A DNA stretch of 64,000 nucleotides from Hyphomicrobium_A sp036559705 (GCA_036559705.1 DATBSP010000048.1:9025-73024), one strand, 5' to 3'; counted from the stretch's first letter, positions 52,105-62,838 are shown. The notes: generated from the letters alone by a model not told the origin. Numbers and translations are program-made.

Positions 52105-52587
52105 ATGACCGCCGCCACCCCGCTCGATCCGAGGAACCTGAGCCTGCTGTGGGCGAGCCCGGAACGCGCCGACGAGATTGCGGCGCTTCACGCGCGTCTA
52201 TTTGATCCGGCTTGGGATGCCGAAAGCATTACCCGGTCGATAGAGCATCCGGCGTCCGCATCTTTCATTGCCCAGATACGAGAGCCGCGCGCTCTGGCCG
52301 GCTTCGTCATTGGCCGCATCGCTGCCGACGAGGCGGAGATCCTGTCGATCGGCGTCGCCCCCGACTGGCAACGGCGTGGCATTGGCCGACAGATGGCCGA
52401 GGGCCTCGTACGCGCGGCACGCCGCGCCGAGGTCAAGCGGCTGTTCCTCGAGGTTGCTGCCGACAATGACGCCGCAATCGCTCTCTACGAGGGACTAGGT
52501 TTCAAGATCGTGGGTGCGCGCAAGGCGTACTACCAACGCGCAGGTGGCGTGAACGTCGACGGCGTCATCCTCGCGCTCGGTTTATAA
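52105..52587 (+). CDS. rimI: Ribosomal protein alanine N-acetyltransferase RimI-like
   Basis: A 160-aa GNAT enzyme. Typical motifs are IAALHARLFDPAWDAESI, AGFVIGRIAADEAEILSIGVAPDWQRRGIGRQM (acetyl-CoA loop) and FLEVAADNDAAIALYEGLGF. RimI acetylates the N-terminal Ala of S18 in E. coli. Its place between tsaB and fur supports the assignment. Confidence 0.88.
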   Translation: MTAATPLDPRNLSLLWASPERADEIAALHARLFDPAWDAESITRSIEHPASASFIAQIREPRALAGFVIGRIAADEAEILSIGVAPDWQRRGIGRQMAEGLVRAARRAEVKRLFLEVAADNDAAIALYEGLGFKIVGARKAYYQRAGGVNVDGVILALGL

Positions 52588-52686
52588 GTCGACGAAGTTG
52601 GCCGGTAGGTCCGGCTCCCGGTGGACGGCCGGCGCCCACTTTCTTATAAAGCGCTCATCGAGCGAAAGCGGAGTGATCGCCGCCGC

Positions 52687-53130
52687 ATGGCCGATTTAGG
52701 AAATCTGGGATTGAGCCGCATCGAACTCCTGTGCGCCGAGCAGGGGCTGCGCATGACAGGTCAGCGGCGCGTCATCGCCCGCGTGTTGTCCACAGCGAAA
52801 GATCATCCCGACGTCGAGGAAGTCTACCAGCGCGCCAACGAGATCGACCGGCGCATCTCGCTGTCGACCGTCTATCGCACGCTGAAGCTGTTCGCGGAAA
52901 AAGGCATCCTCGAGCGCCACGACTTCGGCCATAAGCGAGGGCGCTACGAGGAGGCCTCGCGCGGCCACCACGACCATCTCATCGATATGGAAAGCGGGCG
53001 GGTGATCGAGTTCCGCAACGAGGCGATAGAGGCGCTGCAGGATAGGATTGCGCGCGAACTCGGCTTCAAGCTCGTTGGCCATCGGCTCGAGCTTTACGGC
53101 GTGCGCGCCAAGCCGGCGAAGAAAGCGTGA
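52687..53130 (+). CDS. fur: Fur family metalloregulator (Fur/Mur type)
   Basis: A 147-aa winged-helix metalloregulator. The DNA-binding half has GLRMTGQRRVIARVLSTA, HPDVEEVYQRANEIDRRISLSTVYRTLKLF; the metal-binding half has SRGHHDHLIDMESGRVIEF and the C-terminal LGFKLVGHRLELYGV. The CxxC structural-zinc motif of E. coli Fur is missing (DMESG replaces it), as in alphaproteobacterial Fur/Mur, which in rhizobia respond to manganese. An in-frame GTG 22 codons upstream is a possible start. Its stop overlaps plsC (GTGA). Confidence 0.9.
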   Translation: MADLGNLGLSRIELLCAEQGLRMTGQRRVIARVLSTAKDHPDVEEVYQRANEIDRRISLSTVYRTLKLFAEKGILERHDFGHKRGRYEEASRGHHDHLIDMESGRVIEFRNEAIEALQDRIARELGFKLVGHRLELYGVRAKPAKKA

Positions 53131-54032
53131 CGCGCGCCCATGCAAAGCGAGTTGGCGCGTTTCGCGGCGGGGCAATTCTCGCCGCCTTCTTCGCGTTGAC
53201 GCTACCGCTAATGCCGCTGCAGGCGCTCTTGCTGCGCATCGATACGAAGCGAGCGCGCGCCTTTCCGAATTGGTACCACCGCCAGGTCTGCCGATTGCTC
53301 GGCGTGCGCATCCACCTCGACGGCGAGGTCGTGCGCGGTCGCCCTGTGCTACTCGTCGCCAATCATACGACATGGCTCGATATCCCTGTGCTGTCGGCCG
53401 TTGCGCCGGTTTCCTTCGTCGCCAAGAAGGAGGTTGGGACGTGGCCATTTGTCTCGACGTTGGCGAGGCTGCAGCGGTCGGTGTTCGTCGATCGCACGCG
53501 GCGCACGGCGGTGGGGCAGGCAGCCGGTGAGATTGTCGCGCGCCTGGCGCAGGGCGACTCCATCGTACTGTTTGCCGAAGGCACTTCGAGCGACGGCAAC
53601 CGCGTTCTCCCGTTCATGACCTCGCTGTTTGCCGCGGCGGCGCCGTCACCCGGAGAGGGCCAGGCCGCGCCGGACGCCGTCGTGCAGACGCTTTCGGTCG
53701 TTTACACGCGGCTGCACGGGCTGCCGATAGGCCGCGCGGATCGCCCCGGCATCGCATGGTACGGCGACATGGAAATGCGGAGCCACGCCTGGGAACTGCT
53801 CAAAGCTGGCCCCCTCGATGTGCAGATCCGCGTCGGCGCTCCGGTGCCGCTAACGAGCTTCACTGACCGCAAAGACTTGGCGCGGCATAGCGAAGCACAA
53901 GTGCGCGAGCACGTCGTTCGTATCTTGCGCGCGCGCCCCGCGGAGGAGGCCATAATCATTGCTGCGACGGAAGATGCGCCGTCTGCGGTTAGGGCCCGCG
54001 TTGCGGGGGAGACCGGGCAGAAGTGGGTGTAA
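53127..54032 (+). CDS. plsC: 1-acyl-sn-glycerol-3-phosphate acyltransferase family protein
   Basis: A 301-aa membrane-linked acyltransferase with an N-terminal hydrophobic helix (GGAILAAFFALTLPLMPLQALLL), catalytic NHTTWLD (HX4D) and substrate motif FAEGTSS. It makes phosphatidate from lysophosphatidate or, as an OlsA-type enzyme, acylates lyso-ornithine lipid; the sequence does not decide. The GTG start overlaps the fur stop, and miaB follows, the conserved Rhizobiales order. Confidence 0.87.
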   Translation: MTRAHAKRVGAFRGGAILAAFFALTLPLMPLQALLLRIDTKRARAFPNWYHRQVCRLLGVRIHLDGEVVRGRPVLLVANHTTWLDIPVLSAVAPVSFVAKKEVGTWPFVSTLARLQRSVFVDRTRRTAVGQAAGEIVARLAQGDSIVLFAEGTSSDGNRVLPFMTSLFAAAAPSPGEGQAAPDAVVQTLSVVYTRLHGLPIGRADRPGIAWYGDMEMRSHAWELLKAGPLDVQIRVGAPVPLTSFTDRKDLARHSEAQVREHVVRILRARPAEEAIIIAATEDAPSAVRARVAGETGQKWV

Positions 54033-54065
54033 GCCGACGCCGTCCCTTTGGGGGCTGGACAAAGC

Positions 54066-55544
54066 GTGTCCAATAAGGCTGTCGTTGCGCCCCGGCAAAC
54101 GCCACAGGCACGCTGTTTGATGGATGATCGGCTGATAACGGAAGCGATTGGGACTGAGCACAGCGATGCGTTCGCCGCGCTGGCCGAGGCATCGCGTATA
54201 ACGGCCGCTGGGCCGAAGGTCTTCATTCGCACCTTCGGCTGCCAGATGAACGTCTATGATTCCGAGCGCATGACCGAGGCGCTTTCGGCGCGCGGTTATT
54301 CGCAAACCGACGCGATCGAGAATGCCGATCTCGTCGTCCTCAACACCTGCCACATTCGCGAGAAGGCTGCCGAGAAAGTCTACTCGGACCTCGGACGCAT
54401 CCGCGTGCTGAAAGACGAGCGGGCGACGGCCGGCAACCATACGGTGGTCGCCGTGGTTGGCTGCGTCGCCCAAGCCGAGGGCGCCGAGATCGTGCGCCGC
54501 GCTCCCGCCGTCGATCTGGTCATCGGGCCACAGAGCTACCATCGGCTGCCGGAACTCGTCGCCCGCACGCGCTCAGAAAATCGCCCGCTGGTCGAGACGG
54601 TATTTCCCGAGGAGGAGAAGTTCGCGCATCTGCCGCAGCGAGCTCCGACGCGGGCGGTGACGGCGTTTCTCACCGTGCAGGAAGGTTGTGACAAGTTCTG
54701 TACGTTCTGCGTCGTGCCTTATACGCGCGGCATGGAGTATTCGCGCTCAGTCGCCGACATCGAGCGCGAAGCTCGCTCGTTGGTGGCGAGCGGTGTGCGC
54801 GAGGTGACGCTGCTCGGGCAAAACGTCAACGCCTACCACGGCGATGGACCGGACGGCCGCACCTGCTCGCTAGCCGATCTCGTTCGCCATCTGGCGCGCA
54901 TCGCCGGGCTCAAGCGGCTGCGCTACACGACCAGCCATCCGCGCGACATGAGCGACGATCTGATCGCCGCACACGGCACTGAAAAGAAGCTGATGCCTTA
55001 TCTGCATCTGCCGTTTCAGTCGGGCGCCGATCGCATTCTCGCCGCCATGAACCGCAAGCACACGGCGCGCGAATACCTCGACCTCGTCGCCCGCATCCGT
55101 TCGGCGCAGCCCGAACTCGCCCTCTCGACCGACGTCATCGTCGGCTTTCCGGGCGAGACGGAGGCCGAGTTCGAAGCAACGCTCGCCGTCTTTGCCGAGG
55201 TCGGGTTCGCGGCGGCCTACTCGTTCAAGTACAGCGCCCGGCCCGGCACCCCGGCGGAGAAGCTTGGCGACCAGGTTTCGGAGGAGGTGAAAACCGACCG
55301 CCTCACGCGCTTGCAACGGCTGATCGAGCGCCAGCAGAGGGCGTTTGCCGAACGCTGCGTAGGGCGCACATTGCCGGTGCTGTTCGAGAAGGCCGGCCGG
55401 CGTCCCGGGCAGCTTATTGGGCGCTCGCCATACCTGCAGTCGGTGCACGCCGAAGCTTCTCCCGATATGCTTGGCCACATTGTGCCCGTTGAAATTTCTG
55501 GCTTTGGCCCCAATAGTCTAGCCGGTGTCATACGGCCGGAGTGA
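54066..55544 (+). CDS. miaB: tRNA-2-methylthio-N6-dimethylallyladenosine synthase
   Basis: A radical-SAM methylthiotransferase of about 492 aa. The N-terminal UPF0004 domain has TFGCQMNVYDSERM, NTCHIREKAAEKVY and VVGCVAQAEG (three cluster Cys); the radical-SAM motif is EGCDKFCTFCVVPYTRG; a TRAM domain ends it. It methylthiolates i6A37 in tRNAs reading UNN codons. The start is uncertain (GTG 54066 or ATG 54120); residues before the TFGCQMN motif are poorly conserved. Confidence 0.95.
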   Translation: MSNKAVVAPRQTPQARCLMDDRLITEAIGTEHSDAFAALAEASRITAAGPKVFIRTFGCQMNVYDSERMTEALSARGYSQTDAIENADLVVLNTCHIREKAAEKVYSDLGRIRVLKDERATAGNHTVVAVVGCVAQAEGAEIVRRAPAVDLVIGPQSYHRLPELVARTRSENRPLVETVFPEEEKFAHLPQRAPTRAVTAFLTVQEGCDKFCTFCVVPYTRGMEYSRSVADIEREARSLVASGVREVTLLGQNVNAYHGDGPDGRTCSLADLVRHLARIAGLKRLRYTTSHPRDMSDDLIAAHGTEKKLMPYLHLPFQSGADRILAAMNRKHTAREYLDLVARIRSAQPELALSTDVIVGFPGETEAEFEATLAVFAEVGFAAAYSFKYSARPGTPAEKLGDQVSEEVKTDRLTRLQRLIERQQRAFAERCVGRTLPVLFEKAGRRPGQLIGRSPYLQSVHAEASPDMLGHIVPVEISGFGPNSLAGVIRPE

Positions 55545-55604
55545 CCATCCGGTAACGGTATTACGGGGCTTGGCGCGGCGCACCATTCGGGGTTCCCCGG
55601 CGTT

Positions 55605-56657
55605 ATGGTAAGTTCGGCAACTAGAGTGGCGATTCGAAGCGAACGACGTCTGGAGCACCGATTGGCAGCATTCCGCGGGAGTCCGGTCGCTGGGCCGGGA
55701 AGATCGCCCAAAACACAGGCGGCAAATAAGCGCCTGGTAGTACCGTTCGAGGACAACCGCCATCTGACGCGGCTACTCGGTGAATACGACAGTCATCTTG
55801 CGCTGATCGAAGATCGCCTCGGCATCGAGGCGCATGCGCATGGCAACGTCGTCACGCTGAATGGGCCGGAAGCCGCCTGTGAGATTGCGCGCGGCGTTCT
55901 CGAGCAGCTGTACAAGCGTGCGTCGTCCGGCGAGCCAATCGGCGCCGGCGACTTCGACGGTCTCATTCGGCATGCACGCGAGGAGAGCGTCCCCGGCGAC
56001 GGGCAGGCGCAGATCGCCACGCGCCGCCGCGTCGTCAAGGCGCGCACGCCGATGCAGAGCACCTACATTCGTGCGCTGAATAAGTCCGATCTCGTCTTCG
56101 GAGTCGGCCCGGCCGGCACCGGCAAGACCTACATCGCCGTCGCCCAGGCCGCTCATTGTCTCGAGCGCGGTATGGTCGAGCGCATCATCCTTTCGCGTCC
56201 GGCCGTTGAAGCCGGCGAGCGTCTCGGCTTCCTGCCCGGCGACATGCGCGAGAAGGTCGATCCTTATCTGCGCCCGCTATACGACGCCCTCTATGACGTG
56301 CTGCCGCCCGAGAAGGTCGAGCGCGATCTTGAATCGGGCGTCATTGAGATCGCGCCGCTCGCCTTCATGCGCGGACGCACGCTGGCCAACGCGTATGTCA
56401 TTCTTGACGAGGCGCAGAACACAACCAGCATGCAGATGAAGATGTTCCTCACCCGTCTCGGCGAGGGCTCGAAGATGACGGTGACCGGGGACCCGAGCCA
56501 AATCGACTTGCCGAACGGCATGAGGTCGGGCCTAGAGGAAGCCATAGCGTTGCTCGTCGGCGTGCCGGGCATTGAGGCAATTCGTTTCACCGGCGCCGAC
56601 GTTGTGCGCCGCGACCTCGTCGCGCGCATCGTCGAAGCCTACGATCGGCAGAAGTAG
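55605..56657 (+). CDS. phoH: PhoH family protein
   Basis: A 350-aa PhoH-like P-loop ATPase. After a basic leader, the family core starts RLVVPFEDNRHLTRLLGEYD; Walker A is GVGPAGTGKTYIAVAQA, Walker B NAYVILDEAQNTTSMQMKMFLTRLG and the sensor TGDPSQIDLP. The conserved place before ybeY suggests a role in RNA or ribosome metabolism. Confidence 0.93.
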   Translation: MVSSATRVAIRSERRLEHRLAAFRGSPVAGPGRSPKTQAANKRLVVPFEDNRHLTRLLGEYDSHLALIEDRLGIEAHAHGNVVTLNGPEAACEIARGVLEQLYKRASSGEPIGAGDFDGLIRHAREESVPGDGQAQIATRRRVVKARTPMQSTYIRALNKSDLVFGVGPAGTGKTYIAVAQAAHCLERGMVERIILSRPAVEAGERLGFLPGDMREKVDPYLRPLYDALYDVLPPEKVERDLESGVIEIAPLAFMRGRTLANAYVILDEAQNTTSMQMKMFLTRLGEGSKMTVTGDPSQIDLPNGMRSGLEEAIALLVGVPGIEAIRFTGADVVRRDLVARIVEAYDRQK

Positions 56658-56667
56658 CTCGCGTGCG

Positions 56668-57267
56668 ATGCCACACACTGTTCCAGCTACGATTGCTCCC
56701 GCCGTTGGCAGCGGCGACCCCCCGGCGGGTGCCGACCCCGAGCCTCCGCTAAGCCTCGACATCGATGTCGTGCATGAGGGCGGCGACTGGTCAGCCGTCG
56801 CCGGCGCGGATGATCTCGTGCGCGCGGCCGCTGCCGCACTCGCGGCCGAACTCGATCTTGCCGCCAGCGAGGCTTGCGTTGCGCTGTCGAGCGATGAGCA
56901 AGTCGCCAAGCTCAACAAGAGCTACCGGGGCAAAGCCGCCCCGACCAACGTGCTCTCCTTTCCTGCCGGGCCCACTATTCCGATCGACGAGAACGAGGCA
57001 CGCTTTCTGGGCGACGTCGTGCTTGCCCTCGAGACGCTGCAGCGCGAAGCCGGCGACCTCGGCCTGCCCGTCGAGCATCATATGCAACACTTGCTGGTGC
57101 ACGGATTGCTGCATCTTTTCGGCTATGATCACGAGATGGACGAGGAGGCGCGGGCCATGGAGAGCCTCGAAGTGCGCATCCTCAAGCGCCTCGGCATCGC
57201 CGACCCCTACGCAGCGGCGGGCAAGCCCATCAATCTTCCCGAGCACACAAGTCGCACGAGATCATGA
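56668..57267 (+). CDS. ybeY: Endoribonuclease YbeY
   Basis: A 199-aa UPF0054 metalloprotein for 16S rRNA 3' maturation and ribosome quality control. The zinc motif is HGLLHLFGYDH; upstream lie NKSYRGKAAPTNVLSFPAG and LGDVVLALETLQREA. ATG 56668 is 10 nt after the phoH stop. Its stop overlaps the next start as ATGA. Confidence 0.95.
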   Translation: MPHTVPATIAPAVGSGDPPAGADPEPPLSLDIDVVHEGGDWSAVAGADDLVRAAAAALAAELDLAASEACVALSSDEQVAKLNKSYRGKAAPTNVLSFPAGPTIPIDENEARFLGDVVLALETLQREAGDLGLPVEHHMQHLLVHGLLHLFGYDHEMDEEARAMESLEVRILKRLGIADPYAAAGKPINLPEHTSRTRS

Positions 57268-58313
57268 GCAACGCACACTTACCCAAAGACCCGATTGATC
57301 CTCCTAATGGCGGCGAGCTGCTGGCCGCCGGCACGCAAAGTCTGCTGAACACGCTCCTCAGCCGGATCGGCCTGCGCTCGCCTAGTCTGCGCGAGATGCT
57401 GGAGGCCGATCTCAAGGGAGATGCGGAGGCCGACGCTGCCGCCGCGTTTTCCAACGAAGAGCGCGAGATGCTGCGCCGGCTCCTGCGCTTCGGCGGGTCG
57501 CGCGTCGATGACATTATGGTGCCGCGCGCCGATATCATCGCTCTCGAAGAGGGCGACACGCTGGCCGAGCTGTTACGTACGTTCGGCGAGGCCGGAGTGT
57601 CGCGCATTCCGCTCTTCAGCGAGACGCTCGATGATCCGCGCGGCATGATCCACGTCAAGGATCTGTTCCGCTGGTTGACGCACGAAGCCGCCGACGATGC
57701 CGTGAACACGCGCATTGCAGTGGCGCCGCCGGCCGGCGAAGCGGCGGAGGAAAGTCCGGCGCCGGCGCAGCAGCTCGATTTCGGCCGCGTCGATCTCTCG
57801 CGGCCCATTACGTCGGCGAAGATTCGCCGTCCCGTGCTTTACGTCCCCCCGTCAATGCCGGCGACAAACCTTTTGATCCGCATGCAGTCGACGCGCATCC
57901 ACATGGCGCTGGTCGTCGACGAGTACGGCGGCACCGACGGGCTAGTCACCATTGAGGATCTTGTCGAGCAGATCGTCGGCGATATCGAGGACGAGCACGA
58001 TATTGCCGAGGCGGCGCATATCATCACCGAGCCCAAGGTCGGTCTCGTCGCGTCGGCGCGCACTCCTATCAAGCAGCTCGAGGAGCACCTCGGCATCAAG
58101 CTCCTGAAGCCTGAGGAGGAGGAGGACATCGATACGCTCGGCGGCCTGATGTTTGCACTTCTCGGCCGCGTGCCCGTCCGCGGCGAGCTCGTCCGCCATC
58201 CGAGCGGATTGGAGCTCGAGGTTCTCGACGCCGACGCGCGCCGCCTGAAGAAGGTAAAGATCCATCAGCCTCGTGTCGTCGGCGCGCCGGCACCCGAAGA
58301 AGGAAAGGCGTGA
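57264..58313 (+). CDS. CorC/TlyC-like CBS domain protein (hemolysin C-like)
   Basis: A 349-aa cytoplasmic protein with two CBS domains (VDDIMVPRADIIALEEGDTLAELL; LLIRMQSTRIHMALVVDEYGGTDGLVTIEDLVEQIVGDIEDEHD) and a C-terminal CorC_HlyC transporter-associated domain (IDTLGGLMFALLGRVPVRGELVRH). Unlike full CNNM/CorB proteins it has no membrane domain. The family is linked to Mg2+/Co2+ handling. It overlaps both neighbours by 4 nt. Confidence 0.92.
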   Translation: MSNAHLPKDPIDPPNGGELLAAGTQSLLNTLLSRIGLRSPSLREMLEADLKGDAEADAAAAFSNEEREMLRRLLRFGGSRVDDIMVPRADIIALEEGDTLAELLRTFGEAGVSRIPLFSETLDDPRGMIHVKDLFRWLTHEAADDAVNTRIAVAPPAGEAAEESPAPAQQLDFGRVDLSRPITSAKIRRPVLYVPPSMPATNLLIRMQSTRIHMALVVDEYGGTDGLVTIEDLVEQIVGDIEDEHDIAEAAHIITEPKVGLVASARTPIKQLEEHLGIKLLKPEEEEDIDTLGGLMFALLGRVPVRGELVRHPSGLELEVLDADARRLKKVKIHQPRVVGAPAPEEGKA

Positions 58314-59995
58314 ACACCGCCCCGGCATCGCCGCGGCTGGAGCGCCCGGGTTTTGCTTCAGTAGCTTCGCGCGTCTCCGATTTGACGGTTCAGCTCTCTG
58401 TCGCTGTCGCGCAACTATCCGGCTGGCGCCGGGCGCTGGCGGCCTTCGCCGCCGGTGGTGCTTCGGCTGCCGCCCTAGCGCCGTTCTTCCTCTCGCCGGT
58501 GCTGTTCGCCACGCTGCCCATGTTGGTCTGGTTGATCGACGGGGCTCGCGCGCGCTCCCGGCGCGCGCTCTTCTTGAGCGCCGCGAGCGCCGGCTGGTGG
58601 TTCGGCTTTGGCTATTTCCTGTTCGGGCTGTTCTGGATCGGCGAGGCTTTTCTCGTCGAGGCGGAGGTGTTCGCCTGGCTGATGCCGTTCGCGGTGCTGC
58701 TGCTTCCGGCGGGGCTCGCGCTGTTCATCGGCTTGGCCGCCGGGGTCGCGCGCCTCGCCTGGCCACCCGGCATCGCGCGCGTGCTTGTACTGGCCGTTGT
58801 CCTAGCGTTGACCGAATGGCTGCGCGGCCACGTGCTCACCGGATTTCCTTGGAACGTGTTGGGTTACGCGTTGACATGGCCGTTGCCCATGATGCAGTCG
58901 GCCGCGGTGCTGGGCATCTACGGACTGACGCTGCTGTGCGTCGCCATCTTCGCCGGTCCCCTTGTTCTCATCGCCGACGCCGCGTCTGGCGCTTCCCGCG
59001 GGCACGTCCTTGCCCGCGCTGCCGCTCTGGCGATCATGCCGCTTTTGCTGCTTTACGGCCTCGGCGCCTGGCGGCTTTCCAACAATCCGACGACGATGCT
59101 CGACGGCGTGCGCGTGCGTGTCGTGCAGGCGAGCGTGCCGCAGCGCGACAAGTGGCGGCCGGAGAAGCAGCGGGAGATTTTCGACGATCAGTTGGCGCTA
59201 TCACGCCGCGACGCCTCGGGTCGGCAGGACGATCTTGCCGGTATCACCCATCTCATCTGGCCGGAAGCGGCGATGCCGTTCCTGCCGCTGGAGCATCCCG
59301 AGGCTCTGGCGTCGATCGGCGCGCTGTTGCCGAGCGGTACGCAACTGCTGGCGGGCGCCCTGCGGCTAAAGAAGCCTCACTCCGCGCCAGGCGCGCGCGA
59401 GGGCTACAACAGTCTCATGGTGTTCGGCGACCAGGGCAACCTCGAGCAGACCTACGACAAGATCCATCTCGTGCCATTCGGCGAGTACCTGCCGATGCAG
59501 ACGCTGCTCGAGAGCATTGGCCTGGAGCAGCTGACGCGCTGGCGGGGCGGGTTCGCGACAGGCCCGGTGCCGCGACCGCTGCTATCCATTGCCGGCCTCC
59601 CTCCAACGGCGGCGCTGATCTGCTACGAGGCCATTTTCCCGACCGAGGTAGTGCAGGGCGAGCAGCGCCCGGGATTGCTGATCAATGTGACCAATGACGG
59701 CTGGTTCGGCGATACGACCGGTCCGTGGCAGCACTTCCACCAGGCGCGCGTGCGGGCCGTCGAGGAAGGATTGCCGATTATTCGCGCGGCAAATAACGGC
59801 GTGTCGGCAATTGTAGACGGGCAAGGTCGAGTTGTCACAATGCTCAGCCTTAACGCGCGGGGAGTGATCGACAGCCGGATTCCGGCCTCTATTGCAGTGC
59901 CTCTTTACGCTACAGCTGGCGATAGTACTTTCGTCGTCCTTGCACTCATCTTCCTGGTTGCCGCAGTTGTCACCAGCCGACGAGAGAGCCATTAG
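58310..59995 (+). CDS. lnt: Apolipoprotein N-acyltransferase
   Basis: A 561-aa inner-membrane enzyme that adds the third acyl chain to lipoproteins. Several N-terminal helices precede a nitrilase domain with the triad Glu in LIWPEAAMPF, Lys in TYDKIHLVPFGEYLP and Cys in ALICYEAIFPTEV. GTG start overlapping the CorC-like stop, with GAAGGAAAGG upstream. The order corC-lnt is conserved in many proteobacteria. Confidence 0.96.
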   Translation: MNTAPASPRLERPGFASVASRVSDLTVQLSVAVAQLSGWRRALAAFAAGGASAAALAPFFLSPVLFATLPMLVWLIDGARARSRRALFLSAASAGWWFGFGYFLFGLFWIGEAFLVEAEVFAWLMPFAVLLLPAGLALFIGLAAGVARLAWPPGIARVLVLAVVLALTEWLRGHVLTGFPWNVLGYALTWPLPMMQSAAVLGIYGLTLLCVAIFAGPLVLIADAASGASRGHVLARAAALAIMPLLLLYGLGAWRLSNNPTTMLDGVRVRVVQASVPQRDKWRPEKQREIFDDQLALSRRDASGRQDDLAGITHLIWPEAAMPFLPLEHPEALASIGALLPSGTQLLAGALRLKKPHSAPGAREGYNSLMVFGDQGNLEQTYDKIHLVPFGEYLPMQTLLESIGLEQLTRWRGGFATGPVPRPLLSIAGLPPTAALICYEAIFPTEVVQGEQRPGLLINVTNDGWFGDTTGPWQHFHQARVRAVEEGLPIIRAANNGVSAIVDGQGRVVTMLSLNARGVIDSRIPASIAVPLYATAGDSTFVVLALIFLVAAVVTSRRESH

Positions 59996-60159
59996 AGACA
60001 ATTTGCGTGTTGTTCTGTTAGGGATCGGGCGTCATAAAGCGACAATTGGGACGGGAGGGTTTTGCAAGTACCTCTCGCCGCCCCCAGGGTTGGACGGGTG
60101 AGAACCCACAATCAAAGCGTGTAATTTAACGTCGTAAGCGGGGGTTAGGGTAAGCAGGA

Positions 60160-60615
60160 ATGTCGAGAGAGAATGCGCTGCAAGTAGAAACAGAAGAGCG
60201 CGGATCCAGGCGCGCCAATCCCATCGATGTTCATGTCGGTGCTCGTGTGCGCCTCCGCCGCATGTTGCTTGGGATGAGCCAAGAGAAACTGGGCGAGCAT
60301 CTTGGTTTAACCTTCCAGCAGATCCAGAAGTACGAGAAAGGCATCAATAGGATCGGCGCTAGCCGCCTGTTCGATCTTTCCCAGGTTCTTGGTGTCCCCG
60401 TACAGTTTTTCTACGAGGAATTGGCCGTCGGCGGAGCTCACGGAACCGCCGGTTTCGCTGAACGCCCGGCGGAAAGCTACGCCATCGAATTCCTGGGTAG
60501 CCGCGAGGGTCTGGAGCTCAACAAGGCATTTGCGCGGATCAACGATCCTCGTGTGCGCCGTTCCATCGTTGACCTAGTGCGCGCCTTTGCTGGCGAAGCG
60601 GCGGCTTCCGAGTAG
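60160..60615 (+). CDS. XRE-type helix-turn-helix regulator
   Basis: A 151-aa regulator with an XRE HTH (GARVRLRRMLLGMSQEKLGEHLGLTFQQIQKYEKG) and a C-terminal segment of unknown fold ending in RSIVDLVRAFAGEA. It resembles the PraR/PhrR-type regulators of Rhizobiales, commonly found between lnt and metK. Targets are unknown. The 59996-60159 leader contains no gene. Confidence 0.9.
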   Translation: MSRENALQVETEERGSRRANPIDVHVGARVRLRRMLLGMSQEKLGEHLGLTFQQIQKYEKGINRIGASRLFDLSQVLGVPVQFFYEELAVGGAHGTAGFAERPAESYAIEFLGSREGLELNKAFARINDPRVRRSIVDLVRAFAGEAAASE

Positions 60616-60770
60616 AAGCCGCTGTCATAATCTTGGATGGCATGCCAACGCGCTGCAGTGCCGGTAGCCGAGATGGTCTGCGCCCGGGCCGGACTTTCCT
60701 TGACCGCGTGCGCAAAGCTTGAGACAACCCGGCGTTTTTCGAGACATGCCGAAAGCACACGAGGGCTTGG

Positions 60771-61953
<1,183 letters not shown>

Positions 61954-61979
<26 letters not shown>

Positions 61980-62730
61980 GCTGGGCACTGAGCCCCCGGG
62001 CATCGAACGTCGGGATGAGTTGCGCTCGTTCGGGCGTCGCCGCGGGCGTAAGCTGAGTGCCCGCCAGCAGCATCTCCTCGAAGAGTTCCTGCCGCGCGTC
62101 GCGCTTCCCGAGGCGTTGCCGGCATCGCTGACGGAGGTGTTCGCGACCCCTGCATCACGCGTGTGGCTCGAGATCGGCTTCGGTGGCGGTGAGCACCTCG
62201 TGTGGCAAGCGCGCGCCAATGCCGACGTCGGCCTGATCGGGTGTGAGGTATTCGAGGACGGCGTCGTCAAGGTCCTGTCGGTCCTCGACGAGGCCGGGCT
62301 CGGCAACGTGCGGCTCTACACGGAGGATGCGCGCGAGGTCCTGCGACGCCTGCCTGAAGGCTCGCTCGACCGGGTCTTTATCCTGTTCCCCGACCCGTGG
62401 CCCAAGCGGCGCCATGTGAAGCGGCGCCTGATCAACCGGACCTTGGTGGACCAACTCGCCCGCGTCATGCGCGGCGGCGCCGAGCTGCGCATCGGCACCG
62501 ATATCGGCGACTATTTGCGCACCATTCTGCTCGCTATGCGCGGGCGCCCGGCGTTCGCTTGGCAGGTGCAAGGGCCAGAGGATTGGCGGGTGCGCCCGGC
62601 CGACTGGCCGGGGACCCGTTACGAAGCCAAAGCGGGGCGCGAGGGGCGCCGCTGCTACTTTTTACGATTTGTGCGCAGCGAGCACCCTCAACGGTCTGCC
62701 CCCCTTGAAACTCTAGTCACGATCTCGTAA
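61954..62730 (+). CDS. trmB: tRNA (guanine-N7)-methyltransferase
   Basis: Methylates G46 of tRNAs. The core WLEIGFGGGEHLVWQARAN, FEDGVVKVLSVLDEAGL, YTEDAREVL and the signature FILFPDPWPKRRHVKRRLI are clear. The start is uncertain: ATG 61954 lies within the 3' end of metK, and no ATG or GTG follows before the conserved region; a TTG near 62017 is possible. Confidence 0.94.
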
Positions 62731-62763
62731 TACTATGTTGCTCATGATCATCTCAACTATCAG

Positions 62764-62791
62764 GAGTGGGCCCTCTGGGTCCGCTCTTTTT
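62764..62791 (+). terminator. Terminator-like hairpin in the rimP-nusA leader
   Basis: Arms 62764-62773 and 62777-62786 pair over ten bases (two G-T wobbles) around TCT, followed by five T. It lies between trmB and rimP. It may end the metK-trmB transcript or act as an attenuator in the leader of the rimP-nusA operon, whose product NusA itself affects termination. Confidence 0.7.
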
Positions 62792-62838
62792 GTATTGGCG
62801 TAGGGGATCGGGCAAAGCTGGCCGGAAACTTTTTGAAT

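Noticed and set aside
51145..52191. A 348-codon open frame antisense to tsaB
   Set aside because: It covers the terminator of the NifU-like gene and the clear TsaB coding frame on the other strand; no recognisable protein motif.
58273..59697. A 474-codon plus-strand frame inside lnt
   Set aside because: Out-of-frame shadow of lnt, Arg-rich with no conserved motif; lnt itself is complete with its Glu-Lys-Cys triad.
60616..60770. Possible SAM riboswitch before metK
   Set aside because: I looked for conserved SAM-II or SAM/SAH-like elements in this leader and could not match a core or a consistent fold.
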